64,000 nucleotides of DNA. It comes from a virus. Below the pieces are notes generated by a model. It saw nothing but the letters and a program-made list of their open reading frames with translations, searched no databases and was not told the origin of the DNA. This document shows, in pieces, positions 1-7,440 of this stretch. How positions within the stretch are numbered: position 1 is the first letter of the stretch; each line of letters starts with the position of its first letter. Both the position numbers and the translations under genes were made by a program. The DNA lies in the IMG/VR virus record IMGVR_UViG_3300020578_005105, positions 1 through 64,000 of that record. The stretch is one strand, 5' to 3'.

Positions 1-348
1 GCAGGATTGAGTTGTGTGTACCATGACCGAGACAATCAGAAACATTCAGGAGAATACCTGTTCACGTTGGACTGGGCCCAGGGAGATTATTCAGAATTGC
101 GCTATGGCTATGCCGAGACTCCTGACAATCACAAATGTGGTCATGTCATCAAACTGGAGTCAGGTCATTTTGCCATACAACCCAACAACAGAATGCGTTT
201 CTTTGACCCCAGCTTCACAGTGAAGAAAGACCTGGTGGTGCAACGGTTAATCAATCATCAGGTGTATCGTGTGGAAAATCACCCCAAGTACACCACAGAA
301 GATAGCAATCGCTTCTACTACGACATCATCTCAGATGCAACCCATTAG
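1..348 (+). CDS. Hypothetical protein, 5' end cut by the window
   Basis: The frame is open from the first base of the window to a TAG at 346-348. The only start inside the window is a TTG at 7 without a convincing ribosome binding site, so the true start probably lies upstream. The visible product is a soluble, charged protein of about 115 residues rich in His, Tyr and Asp, with no signal peptide or membrane segment. I do not recognise its family. Its last 14 bases overlap the next gene, so the two are probably co-transcribed and translationally coupled. Confidence 0.6.
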   Translation, partial: AGLSCVYHDRDNQKHSGEYLFTLDWAQGDYSELRYGYAETPDNHKCGHVIKLESGHFAIQPNNRMRFFDPSFTVKKDLVVQRLINHQVYRVENHPKYTTEDSNRFYYDIISDATH

Positions 349-1705
349 ACAAACAAAAAAAGGAAATCCAGAAAAATACGGATTGTATGCTCATGACATT
401 TGTGTTCGGAGCATGACAGAGCGCAATTCTGTTCCTGTTGTGAAACCAGGCACCTCGTCACCAGTGCAGTATCTGGTGGAAAACACCACAGACAACCAGA
501 AACAACTTCAACATTTTTTCACCTTGATGCAAGGAACCAAAGAAGAAATTAAAAATGCTTTGAGCATCACAGTCGCGGCCACACCACACTCTTTTCGTAT
601 GGGTGACATTGGCAAGCCCACGAAACTAGGGGACAAGGTGACATTCAACTTGCAATCAGTACACATGGTGAAAGGGGCACCACAACAATCCATGAATCTC
701 ATGGGATTTCAAAATGTGCCATGTGCTGTGTTCACTGATGCGGCATTGTTACGAAAAACCATGTTGAACAACTTCAAAACCAAAGTATCAGAAACACAGT
801 TTCCTGAATTCTATTATTCTGTTGAACAATATTTGTTGAAAGATGATGCATCCAAGGTCACCTGGCAAAAACTTGTGCCAGCTTCAGCCAAAGCTGAGTT
901 TGGTAAATATCTAGGTGAATTGTTAATTGGTATTTCCGTGATGGAAAAGGCCAGTAACATCACAGGAACCAATCCCTTCATGGGAAAACGCATCAAACAA
1001 TTTGCTGTCCCTTTGGATGATGCCTTCCCCACAATTGATAGTTTTTTCATCACCACAACCCATGAGTACATCCCTATTAGTAGTAAGGCGGGTGCAGGAG
1101 CTGCAGCCAGCTTCTTCACAGGAATTTTTTCAACCATCATGAAAAATCCAAGTGTCCTGGGCAACGGTAACAGCTATTTGAAAACCATTTACAATCATGC
1201 CATTGACATGGGCATGAAAACTGATGCCTCGGTGAAATCAAAACAATTGGTATATGAAATAGGCGTCAGAAAAATTTTAGGAATTTCTGAAACTGTGATT
1301 TCTGACACATATGAAGTGTATGAAGAATTCAAAAAACCAGGACATGGTAAATACACCAATGTAGGCGTGCAACAGGTCTACAACAAGTTGGTGGAAAAAA
1401 TTAAACAGGAAAAAGATACCACAGCAGAGCGAAGCATTGACGCATCTGCCACGGTGTTTTTCTGTAAGTTGATTGCACGCAATTTAAGTGATGATACTGC
1501 AAGTATGAACATCATGAAAAACATTTTAGGTGGTAAAAATTACTTTCAAGCCAACTTGAATACCACCAAACTGGACAAAGGTGAAATATCCTTTAACATT
1601 GTGAAATCAGGTGAATCTGTTTTGGAGTTGACAGGTACCAAATCACCATATACTGACATCACTGCAGCAAACGGTCTCATCAATTATAAATTGACAGCAA
1701 AATAA
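335..1705 (+). CDS. Hypothetical protein, 456 aa
   Basis: I chose the ATG at 335, which overlaps the end of the upstream gene by 14 bases, over a GTG at 269 that would overlap it by 80. The product is a soluble mixed alpha/beta protein without signal peptide. A central stretch with Asp, then FPTIDSFF, then ISSKAGAGAAAS faintly recalls the D...ExK core of PD-(D/E)XK nucleases, because an SK-GxGA segment often carries the catalytic lysine there. That is only a resemblance and I assign no function. The gene ends just before a strong promoter, so it closes the upstream transcription unit. Confidence 0.75.
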   Translation: MQPIRQTKKGNPEKYGLYAHDICVRSMTERNSVPVVKPGTSSPVQYLVENTTDNQKQLQHFFTLMQGTKEEIKNALSITVAATPHSFRMGDIGKPTKLGDKVTFNLQSVHMVKGAPQQSMNLMGFQNVPCAVFTDAALLRKTMLNNFKTKVSETQFPEFYYSVEQYLLKDDASKVTWQKLVPASAKAEFGKYLGELLIGISVMEKASNITGTNPFMGKRIKQFAVPLDDAFPTIDSFFITTTHEYIPISSKAGAGAAASFFTGIFSTIMKNPSVLGNGNSYLKTIYNHAIDMGMKTDASVKSKQLVYEIGVRKILGISETVISDTYEVYEEFKKPGHGKYTNVGVQQVYNKLVEKIKQEKDTTAERSIDASATVFFCKLIARNLSDDTASMNIMKNILGGKNYFQANLNTTKLDKGEISFNIVKSGESVLELTGTKSPYTDITAANGLINYKLTAK

Positions 1706-1708
1706 CAC

Positions 1709-1737
1709 TTGACAAACAACTGATGTTGTAGTATATT
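1709..1737 (+). promoter_or_regulatory. Sigma-70-type promoter, probably early
   Basis: TTGACA at 1709-1714 is separated by exactly 17 bases from TATATT at 1732-1737. It lies in the intergenic gap before the DksA-like gene, whose ATG (1764) follows a strong AGGAGGG. Three other promoters of the same layout occur in this window. Confidence 0.8.
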
Positions 1738-1763
1738 TCCACTGTACCTTTTCAGGAGGGTGT

Positions 1764-1976
1764 ATGCGAACCTGTGCTCGATGCAAGTGTTTCATTCCAC
1801 AATCCCGGCTAGATGTGTTGCCTGACACTCAGACCTGTGTCACTTGTTCTGGTGTGCAGAAATATGTGGGTGCCATGGTGTATGACCACAAGACAGCAGG
1901 CCGTTTGGAATTTGTCCGTCCAGAAAACAAGCAGGCACTTCATACTTTAACTCGTTTTGTGAATCGAGGAAGATAA
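1764..1976 (+). CDS. DksA/TraR-type C4 zinc-finger protein
   Basis: This 70-residue protein has the zinc-finger signature of the DksA/TraR C-terminal domain. Cys4 and Cys7 are followed by IPQSRLDVLP and then Cys25 and Cys28, matching the C-x2-C ... IPxxRLxxLP ... C-x2-C pattern. It lacks the long coiled coil that DksA inserts into the RNA polymerase secondary channel, so it is a finger-only relative. Members of the family act with polymerase or ppGpp, but here that is inference. It is the first gene after a strong promoter, has an excellent AGGAGGG site, and its stop abuts the start of the Fe-S carrier gene. Confidence 0.8.
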   Translation: MRTCARCKCFIPQSRLDVLPDTQTCVTCSGVQKYVGAMVYDHKTAGRLEFVRPENKQALHTLTRFVNRGR

Positions 1977-2297
1977 ATGAATATTGTAGTAACTGAATTA
2001 GCATTGTCAGAACTTCGTCATGCCAAGGAGCATGATGTGCAGTACGTTCGTATAGGTGTGTTGCCTGGCGGATGTTCTGGATTCAAATACACGTTGCAAC
2101 TGGAAGATGCCACCACAGAAGGTGACATGGTGGTGGATGTGGCAGATGACATCAAGTTTCTGGTGGATCCTTTCAGCATTCAATATCTGGATGGGTTGAA
2201 TCTGGACTACATATCTACGTTGGAAGCTTCAGGCTTCAAGTTCAGTAACCCTAATGCAACTGGCGGCTGTGGGTGTGGGAGCAGCTTCAGCGCCTAA
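1977..2297 (+). CDS. HesB/IscA/ErpA-type iron-sulfur carrier
   Basis: The 106-residue length and three conserved cysteines identify an A-type Fe-S carrier: Cys33 in PGGCSGF, and Cys98 and Cys100 in the C-terminal GCGCGSSF. In this family the three cysteines hold a [2Fe-2S] or [4Fe-4S] cluster passed to client proteins. Such genes recur in marine T4-like phages. The start follows the upstream stop directly, with GAGGAAG as ribosome site. The three radical SAM enzymes encoded later, each with several cluster-binding cysteines, are plausible clients, but this link is inference. Confidence 0.92.
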   Translation: MNIVVTELALSELRHAKEHDVQYVRIGVLPGGCSGFKYTLQLEDATTEGDMVVDVADDIKFLVDPFSIQYLDGLNLDYISTLEASGFKFSNPNATGGCGCGSSFSA

Positions 2298-2306
2298 GGA
2301 TAAATT

Positions 2307-3332
2307 ATGATTCGTCATGCAGATATTGTGGTGGATTTACAAGCAGGTGACACAGGCAAAGGCAAAGTATCTCATTGGCTGGCCAAGACCTACAAGTATG
2401 ATGCTGTGCTCCGATACAATGGCGGAGCCAATGCAGGTCATACCATCTATCATAACGGACAGAAAGTGGTCACACACCAGGTGCCTGTGGGTGTGTTCCA
2501 CGGTGTTCCCAGCATCATTGGCATAGGATGTGTGGTGAATCTTCCCAAACTCCGAGATGAAATTGAGATGTTGGAAAACTTGGGATTCAAAGCACCCATC
2601 ATGATTGATGCTCGCTGCCATGTCACCTTGGAGAAACATCTGAAAGAAGATGGCAAAGACACCAAGATTGGCACCACCAAGCAAGGAATTGGCCCCACCT
2701 ATCGTGACAAGTATGCCCGAACAGGTACCAGAATCAAAGAAGTGTTGAAATACAACAGCTGGGATTTGCCTTATGACATGGTGGACACCTACAGCTATTT
2801 TCATGGTGATAATCGTGAGATGACGGTGTTGTGTGAAGGTGCACAAGGATTCCAGATTGACATTGATTGGGGTGATTATCCCTATGTCACCAGTTCACAT
2901 TGCACCTCAGGTGCTGTGGCATTGAATGGTGTACCTCCCAGAACCTGGAGGAACGTGTATGGCATCATGAAGGCGTACGAAACCTATTCAGGCTTCAAGA
3001 CATTCAATGACAAGGGTGACCAGGATGTTCTGGACCAGATACAAGTGGCAGGTGAAGAATTTGGTGCCACTACTGGCAGAAAGCGCCAGGTGCGTTGGAT
3101 GCATCTTGACGGCGTGATTCAAGCCATGTATATTAATGATGTCACAGACCTCATCATCAACAAAGTGGATGTGATGCAACAAGTAGGGAAGTTTGGTGTG
3201 GTGTTTCGTGGCATCCGCCATATGTTTGACACGGTGTCCGCATTCAAGCAATTTGTGGAAGACACCATCAAGTGGCATTATCGTTCAGAATTGAATACAA
3301 TAATATGGTCCACCACTCCGGAGGGAGTATGA
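2307..3332 (+). CDS. purA: Adenylosuccinate synthetase-like enzyme (PurA/PurZ family, short archaeal-type)
   Basis: The family joins aspartate to IMP using GTP (PurA), or to dGMP in phages with 2-aminoadenine DNA (PurZ). The protein is 341 aa, close to archaeal PurA and phage PurZ and well below the ~430 aa of bacterial PurA. Visible motifs are GDTGKGK (residues 14-20), NAGHT with His45, IGTTKQGIGP (121-130), CEGAQG, YPYVTSS, TTGRKRQVRW (255-264) and NKVD (285-288). The PurA catalytic Asp is kept (D15), and D288 of NKxD predicts GTP use. The residue after D15 is Thr, where PurA has Glu, and to my recollection Thr is usual in phage PurZ (GSTGKG). It may therefore be a PurA or a PurZ0-like intermediate. 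Its stop overlaps the next start (ATGA). Confidence 0.9.
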   Translation: MIRHADIVVDLQAGDTGKGKVSHWLAKTYKYDAVLRYNGGANAGHTIYHNGQKVVTHQVPVGVFHGVPSIIGIGCVVNLPKLRDEIEMLENLGFKAPIMIDARCHVTLEKHLKEDGKDTKIGTTKQGIGPTYRDKYARTGTRIKEVLKYNSWDLPYDMVDTYSYFHGDNREMTVLCEGAQGFQIDIDWGDYPYVTSSHCTSGAVALNGVPPRTWRNVYGIMKAYETYSGFKTFNDKGDQDVLDQIQVAGEEFGATTGRKRQVRWMHLDGVIQAMYINDVTDLIINKVDVMQQVGKFGVVFRGIRHMFDTVSAFKQFVEDTIKWHYRSELNTIIWSTTPEGV

Positions 3333-4093
3333 GAATTCTAGTGATGGGACTACCTGGGTCAGGCAAGTCCACGTTGGCAAAGGTGTTGGCAGACAAGTTG
3401 AATGCTGTTTACTTGAATGCAGATGATGTTCGCAAACAATACAATGATTGGGATTTCACAGAAGAAGGGAGAGTTCGCCAAGCCCAACGCATGGCAGACC
3501 TGGCTTGGGTGGCAGAAGATTACCAGAAGCATGTGGTGGCAGACTTTGTGTGTCCCACAGAACAAACTCGCCGGCGTTTTTCTGCTGACTTTGTGGTGTT
3601 CATGAACACCATTCAAGAAGGACGATTTGAGGACACCAACAAGGTGTTTGAATGCCCCCTATATCCTGATTATGAAGTTACCGCATGGGGAGATGTGGAA
3701 CAACAGGTCAAGGACATCATGTGGAGAATCAACATGGGTGTGGCATTTCAATCCCAGAAGCCTACAGGATTGATGATTGGCAGATTCCAACCTTTTCATG
3801 ATGGGCATAAAAAGTTATTTGAAAAGATTTTGGAAAAGCAGGGACAAGTGATGATTATGGTTCGTGATACTTATGGGTTGGATGAAAAGAATCCATTCCA
3901 GTATGCAGATGTGGTGAGAGGTATCAATGAAGCCCTTCAGGAATATCATAATAAATATATCGTCATTCAAGCACCCAACATCTGCGGTGTCTACTATGGG
4001 AGGGACGTGGGATATGAAGTGGAAAGAATTCACCTGGATGCGGAAACTGAGAGCATTTCTGCGACTGATATTAGGAAAAAGATGGCTCAGTAA
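3329..4093 (+). CDS. APS-kinase-like / nucleotidylyltransferase fusion protein
   Basis: Two domains are visible in 254 residues. Residues 1 to about 125 resemble adenylylsulfate kinase (CysC), with P-loop GLPGSGKST and a NADDVRKQYNDWDF segment. From about residue 145 there is a nucleotidylyltransferase of the HxGH type, with GRFQPFHDGH and a closing ISATDIRKKM that matches the ISxTxIR motif of NadM/cytidylyltransferase enzymes. The first half may phosphorylate a nucleotide-linked substrate and the second may adenylate one. PAPS or NAD metabolism are both possible. The start is the ATG overlapping the upstream stop behind GGAGGGAG, not an upstream in-frame codon at 3272. Confidence 0.82.
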   Translation: MRILVMGLPGSGKSTLAKVLADKLNAVYLNADDVRKQYNDWDFTEEGRVRQAQRMADLAWVAEDYQKHVVADFVCPTEQTRRRFSADFVVFMNTIQEGRFEDTNKVFECPLYPDYEVTAWGDVEQQVKDIMWRINMGVAFQSQKPTGLMIGRFQPFHDGHKKLFEKILEKQGQVMIMVRDTYGLDEKNPFQYADVVRGINEALQEYHNKYIVIQAPNICGVYYGRDVGYEVERIHLDAETESISATDIRKKMAQ

Positions 4094-4280
4094 CCGAGTG
4101 TTGTTTGCCAAGGCAGTCATCTATCGCTTTTTTTCTGTGATTGTGACATTTCTGATTTCTTTTGCTGTGACAGGAAGCCTACAACTCAGCTTGGGAATTT
4201 CAGCCTTGGATTTCATTGGCAAAACATTTCTGTACTTTGTTTTTGATGTCAGTTGGAACAATTTTATGAAGAAGATGTAA
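4038..4280 (+). CDS. DUF2061 small membrane protein
   Basis: The segment KAVIYRFFSVIVTFLISF, then ISALDFIGKTFLYFVFDVSWN, fits the DUF2061 family: two hydrophobic helices, a Arg-containing first helix and a terminal Trp-Asn. The product is about 80 residues if translation starts at ATG 4038, which overlaps the upstream gene by 56 bases. A GTG at 4098 would avoid the overlap, so the start is uncertain. The function of the family is unknown. A second DUF2061 protein is encoded at 22925-23137. Confidence 0.7.
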   Translation: MRKLRAFLRLILGKRWLSNRVLFAKAVIYRFFSVIVTFLISFAVTGSLQLSLGISALDFIGKTFLYFVFDVSWNNFMKKM

Positions 4281-4900
4281 TGTATTGCATCATTTCTTTA
4301 CCCAGAACTGCTTCCACCAATCTATGGCATCTTATTCAAGCTCCATTGGTGCTGCAGGATGTAAAATATCGTGCATTATCCTCGCACTCTATGTTCAATC
4401 CACGATATAACACACCGGAACAGATTGAAAAGAAATACCATGATATAATGCAAGGTGATTTTATTACGTTGTTCAAAGTTATATCCAATCAAAATTTTTC
4501 CATGGTGGAAAGTATCATTGAAACAAAAAGATTCAAAACAATTTTTTTGAAACCCAAAGATGTCAGAAAACAAGTGTTGAAAGCTCTTGTGGCCAAGAAA
4601 ACTGATTCTTTTGCCAACAAAGAAGCCAGAAATCCCTATGTGGGAACATTAGTGGTCACAGAAGGTGAGATTGCTGAAAGATTGACATTTTACAGAAAGC
4701 ACATGGAGTTTGAACATCAATGTGATTATTCTTTTTTTGATGAAGATGTGTTGTTACGTCCAGAATATGTTTTGGAAACATTACATCTGCCATATGTGAA
4801 AAGTAGATATAAGTATCACCCTCCCAAGTATTCAGATGAAGAAATGTTACAAGATGTAAATGATTTCAACCATAAATTCGAGAGTTTATATGAACGATAA
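4280..4900 (+). CDS. Sulfotransferase-like P-loop protein
   Basis: The 206-residue product begins with YCIISLPRTASTNL, which resembles the 5'-phosphosulfate binding loop of PAPS-dependent sulfotransferases (P-R/K-S/T-G/A-S/T). A later helix-rich part (KPKDVRKQVLKALVA) may carry the 3'-phosphate site but is not a clear match. The ATG shares its A with the upstream TAA stop, which argues for this start. The neighbouring APS-kinase-like fusion would make its cofactor if that gene makes PAPS. The family call is moderate. Confidence 0.55.
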   Translation: MYCIISLPRTASTNLWHLIQAPLVLQDVKYRALSSHSMFNPRYNTPEQIEKKYHDIMQGDFITLFKVISNQNFSMVESIIETKRFKTIFLKPKDVRKQVLKALVAKKTDSFANKEARNPYVGTLVVTEGEIAERLTFYRKHMEFEHQCDYSFFDEDVLLRPEYVLETLHLPYVKSRYKYHPPKYSDEEMLQDVNDFNHKFESLYER

Positions 4901-5102
4901 AGAAGATGCGTTTGTAAAGAAAGAACAAATGTGTGAGTACAGTGGATTACCGAACACAGATACATATAAATCAGCAAATGAATTAACTGCATTTTCACAG
5001 GAGATAGGATTATATGATGCACCCAAACGAAGTGAAGTTGACATCACAGAATTTCCCAGAGTGGATGAAGATGGCTACAGAATTGAGTGGACAGCATGTT
5101 GA
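4890..5102 (+). CDS. Hypothetical protein, 70 aa
   Basis: The chosen ATG (4890) overlaps the end of the sulfotransferase-like gene by 11 bases, a common arrangement in this genome. The product is small, acidic and soluble (EDAFVKKEQM near the start, ITEFPRVDEDGYRIEW near the end) without recognisable motif. Its reality rests on position, coupling and absence of a better frame. Confidence 0.55.
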   Translation: MNDKEDAFVKKEQMCEYSGLPNTDTYKSANELTAFSQEIGLYDAPKRSEVDITEFPRVDEDGYRIEWTAC

Positions 5103-5157
5103 GGCTCTGAAAGAACAAGCCACCCGTCAAGGAGTGAATCATGCCACATCCGCATAA
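5071..5157 (+). CDS. Possible 28-aa small protein
   Basis: An ATG at 5071 opens a frame of 28 codons ending at TAA 5155-5157. It lies mostly in the 38-base gap between two stronger genes and overlaps both. The predicted peptide starts MATELSGQHVEALKEQATRQ, which looks protein-like. The upstream GGATGAAG is a weak ribosome site. It could equally be chance. Confidence 0.25.
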   Translation: MATELSGQHVEALKEQATRQGVNHATSA

Positions 5158-5233
5158 GAACCGCCCACGCCGTGGCCGTAGAAAAATTGGTAGCAAAAAA
5201 AGAAAAGCCAGGTCAAATCGCCATAAGAGATGA
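5141..5233 (+). CDS. Tiny Arg/Lys-rich protein, 30 aa
   Basis: Thirty codons from ATG 5141 to TGA 5231-5233 encode a peptide in which more than half of residues are Arg, Lys or His (RPRRGRRKIGSKKRKARSNR). GGAG lies 7 bases upstream. The stop overlaps the ATG of the QueC-like gene as ATGA, the coupling seen at many real junctions here. Its charge suggests nucleic-acid binding, but I know no family for it. Confidence 0.6.
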   Translation: MPHPHKNRPRRGRRKIGSKKRKARSNRHKR

Positions 5234-5787
5234 ACATCACAGAACATAGAATAGGTGTTTTTCTATCTGGTGGCATGGATAGTGCATTGCTTTTATATCT
5301 TGTGGCCCAACAAACACCATCATGTATTCAAACTTTCACAGTTCCGAAGCATGATGGTGCCGCCACTTATGTACAACCCATCATTGATTGGGTGACCAGT
5401 AAAACTGAATGTTGTATTCACACACCCATCATACTAGGTGACCCTGACCTGCCACATCAGCGTATTCTAGGTGATGCCATAAATCGGGTGATTCGACATA
5501 ATCTATGTGATTATTTTTACATTGGTGATAATAGTTATCCAGAACATGAACTACCTGATGGGCCAAAAAGAATTAAAATGTCCAGTGAAAAAGCCAGATA
5601 TCCATTTTTTCATATGACGAAAATTGACATTCTTAAATTGTATCTGAAACATGATATCATGGATTTGTTACCATTAACTCATACTTGCACCGAACAATCC
5701 TTGGGACGTTGTGGTAGATGTTGGCAGTGTCGAGAACGCGCCTGGGCTTTTGAAAAATGTGATATTCAGGACTTGACATCCACGTAA
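5230..5787 (+). CDS. queC: QueC-like PP-loop ATPase, copy 1
   Basis: QueC converts 7-carboxy-7-deazaguanine to preQ0 with ATP and ammonia. The product (185 aa) has the PP-loop SGGMDS near residue 14 and the C-terminal zinc site with spacing C-x7-C-x2-C-x2-C followed by RERAWAF, which closely follows QueC (CGRC..CRxRAxAF). It is shorter than bacterial QueC (about 230 aa), and the middle diverges. Together with a paralogue at 31002 it shares the unusual segment H-D/N-I-hydrophobic-DLL-x-LT just before the zinc site. No QueD, QueE, FolE or transglycosylase is visible here, so its substrate is uncertain. Confidence 0.85.
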   Translation: MNITEHRIGVFLSGGMDSALLLYLVAQQTPSCIQTFTVPKHDGAATYVQPIIDWVTSKTECCIHTPIILGDPDLPHQRILGDAINRVIRHNLCDYFYIGDNSYPEHELPDGPKRIKMSSEKARYPFFHMTKIDILKLYLKHDIMDLLPLTHTCTEQSLGRCGRCWQCRERAWAFEKCDIQDLTST

Positions 5788-5801
5788 CAAAGTGTTATAT
5801 T
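5773..5801 (+). promoter_or_regulatory. Sigma-70-type promoter, probably early
   Basis: TTGACA at 5773-5778, 17 bases, then TATATT at 5796-5801. The -35 box lies inside the 3' end of the QueC-like gene. It drives the UV-damage endonuclease gene, whose ATG at 5827 follows TGAGGTG. Confidence 0.8.
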
Positions 5802-5826
5802 ACAGTATGACTTCAAGTGAGGTGTT

Positions 5827-6723
5827 ATGCCACATCAAGTTGGGTACTGCTGTATCAATCTGACACTGGGCAAACAGAAAATCACCACAGGCAGGACGTT
5901 ACGTCAGGCTTCGTTCCGTCAGGACACAAAACTGGAACGGACGTCCTTGCTTACTTTGCAGAATGCCCAAGACCTGGTGACCATTCTGAAATGGAATGTT
6001 ACCAACAACATTCGTGTGTTTCGGATTGGCAGCAACATCTTTCCTTGGTTTGAAGAATATCATGAAACAGACCTGCCAGATTATCAGCAGATCCTGTTGG
6101 CATTGCGTGAGGCAGGTGAAATCATCATGGCAAGTGGTATGCGTGTGAGTTTTCATCCTGACCATTTTGTGAAACTGGCATCCAACAAGCCTTTGGTGTT
6201 GCAACGCAGCATCAAGAATTTACATCATCACAACTTACTGTACCAGATGATGGGAATTCCTGGTGGTCATTATTATCCCTTGAACATTCATGTAGGCATG
6301 AACTATTCGCAGGATGTGGCGAGCAAGTTTTGTGAACAATTTCAGAACTTGAACACTTCCACACAACAGCGGTTGGTGGTGGAGAATGATGACAAGGCCA
6401 ATTCCTTCTCAGTGAAGCAGTTGTATCAGGACATCTATACTCATATCAAAACACCCATCACATTTGATTATTTTCATCACACATTTCACACTGATGGGTT
6501 GTCCTCACAACAGGCAGCTGAACTGGCAGCATCCACATGGGACACCACGCCTTTGTTTCATTACAGTGAAAGCAGGAATCTGAATGAAAATGTAGGTGGC
6601 AATCCTCGCGCACATTCTGATTACACTTTCTGCAAGATTGATGATTTCGGTCTAAATATAGATGTTGATTTGGAGGCCAAGGGCAAAGAGTTGGCCTATT
6701 TCAAATACCTGGAGGTAGCATGA
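5827..6723 (+). CDS. uvsE: UV-damage endonuclease (UvsE/UvdE family)
   Basis: The family nicks DNA 5' of UV photoproducts. The 298-residue protein shows the UVDE TIM-barrel motifs in order: GYCCINLTL at the N terminus, NNIRVFRIGSNIFPW, RVSFHPDHFVKLAS, NIHVGM, RLVVENDDKANSF, TFDYFHHTFH and PLFHYSESR. These hold the metal-binding His, Glu and Asp residues. Size matches family. Repair of UV damage would suit a surface-water phage. It follows its own promoter and ends in an ATGA overlap with the PspC gene. Confidence 0.93.
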   Translation: MPHQVGYCCINLTLGKQKITTGRTLRQASFRQDTKLERTSLLTLQNAQDLVTILKWNVTNNIRVFRIGSNIFPWFEEYHETDLPDYQQILLALREAGEIIMASGMRVSFHPDHFVKLASNKPLVLQRSIKNLHHHNLLYQMMGIPGGHYYPLNIHVGMNYSQDVASKFCEQFQNLNTSTQQRLVVENDDKANSFSVKQLYQDIYTHIKTPITFDYFHHTFHTDGLSSQQAAELAASTWDTTPLFHYSESRNLNENVGGNPRAHSDYTFCKIDDFGLNIDVDLEAKGKELAYFKYLEVA

Positions 6724-6977
6724 CACAACGCTGGTATCGCATCAGCAAAGAAGGAAGATTGGGAGGAGTATGTGCAGGGTTGAGTGAAATGTTGAACGTA
6801 GATGTGACTCTGATTCGTTTCTTGTGGTTCATATCCATCTGGTCACCCCTTCCTGCTGTGGTGGGATATGTTATAGCATGGTTAATTGTACCTGACAAGG
6901 AGAACATACATGCTAACACTGGCACTAACACTACAACTTCTGGCACCACCGGTAATAAAGAATTTCTTGCCGGGTAA
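6720..6977 (+). CDS. PspC-domain membrane protein
   Basis: The first 60 residues are a PspC domain: GRLGGVCAGLSEMLNVDVTLIRFLWF followed by a second hydrophobic stretch ending YVIAWLIVP. The tail (about 25 residues) is Thr/Asn/Gly-rich and polar. Bacterial PspC is an inner-membrane sensor or partner of the phage-shock system. A phage copy could guard the membrane or dampen the host envelope stress response, which is inference. It sits directly before and overlaps the endolysin gene, a position suggesting a link with lysis timing. Confidence 0.85.
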   Translation: MTQRWYRISKEGRLGGVCAGLSEMLNVDVTLIRFLWFISIWSPLPAVVGYVIAWLIVPDKENIHANTGTNTTTSGTTGNKEFLAG

Positions 6978-7440
6978 AATATTACGGGACACCACTCGTA
7001 ATTACATTGTGATACACAATGATGGAGCTGGATTGAATGCACGATCCACACGGTATGTGTTGCAAAGAAGAAGATTGGCATACCATTATTTCATTGCCCG
7101 AGATGGTGTGATACATCAATGGAAGGATTTGAAATATGTGGCATTTCATGCGGGTGTGAGTTTATGGCAAGGTATACGAGATTGGAATGATTTTAGTATT
7201 GGTATTTGTTTGCAAGGCACCAATCTGTTGGGATACACAGATGCACAATATCAAGCCTTGACATTGTTGAAGAATTACATTAATATGCGGTATCCGGATA
7301 GTCGGGACAAACCCATCCTGGGTCATTCCGACATTGCCTATCCTAAGAAACGTAAAAAAGACCCAGGTGAACACTTTGAATTATGGAGATTGTATGACGC
7401 CTTTACCTACGACACCAGCCGACAAGCTAAAACTCCTTGA
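6910..7440 (+). CDS. N-acetylmuramoyl-L-alanine amidase endolysin with N-terminal export signal
   Basis: This is an Amidase_2 (AmpD/T7 lysozyme-like) zinc amidase that cleaves the peptide from MurNAc. Predicted zinc ligands are His36 in IVIHNDGAG, the His of LGHSDIAYP and the Asp of KKDPGEHF; YHYFIARDG is also typical. I chose ATG 6910, 8 bases after AAGGAG, rather than 6886. The resulting N terminus, MLTLALTLQLLAPPV, is a hydrophobic signal or signal-anchor, so export may not need a holin. The gene starts inside the PspC gene in another frame. Confidence 0.9.
   Translation: MLTLALTLQLLAPPVIKNFLPGKILRDTTRNYIVIHNDGAGLNARSTRYVLQRRRLAYHYFIARDGVIHQWKDLKYVAFHAGVSLWQGIRDWNDFSIGICLQGTNLLGYTDAQYQALTLLKNYINMRYPDSRDKPILGHSDIAYPKKRKKDPGEHFELWRLYDAFTYDTSRQAKTP

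Noticed and set aside
2337-2846. Minus-strand open frame of 169 codons
   Set aside because: Shadow of the PurA-like gene, which has complete motifs; no start signal or promoter.
2307-3332. Firm call of PurZ and of a Z-DNA genome
   Set aside because: The catalytic Asp and the GTP motif of PurA are kept, and no MazZ, DatZ or DpoZ is visible; only the Thr after the Asp is PurZ-like.
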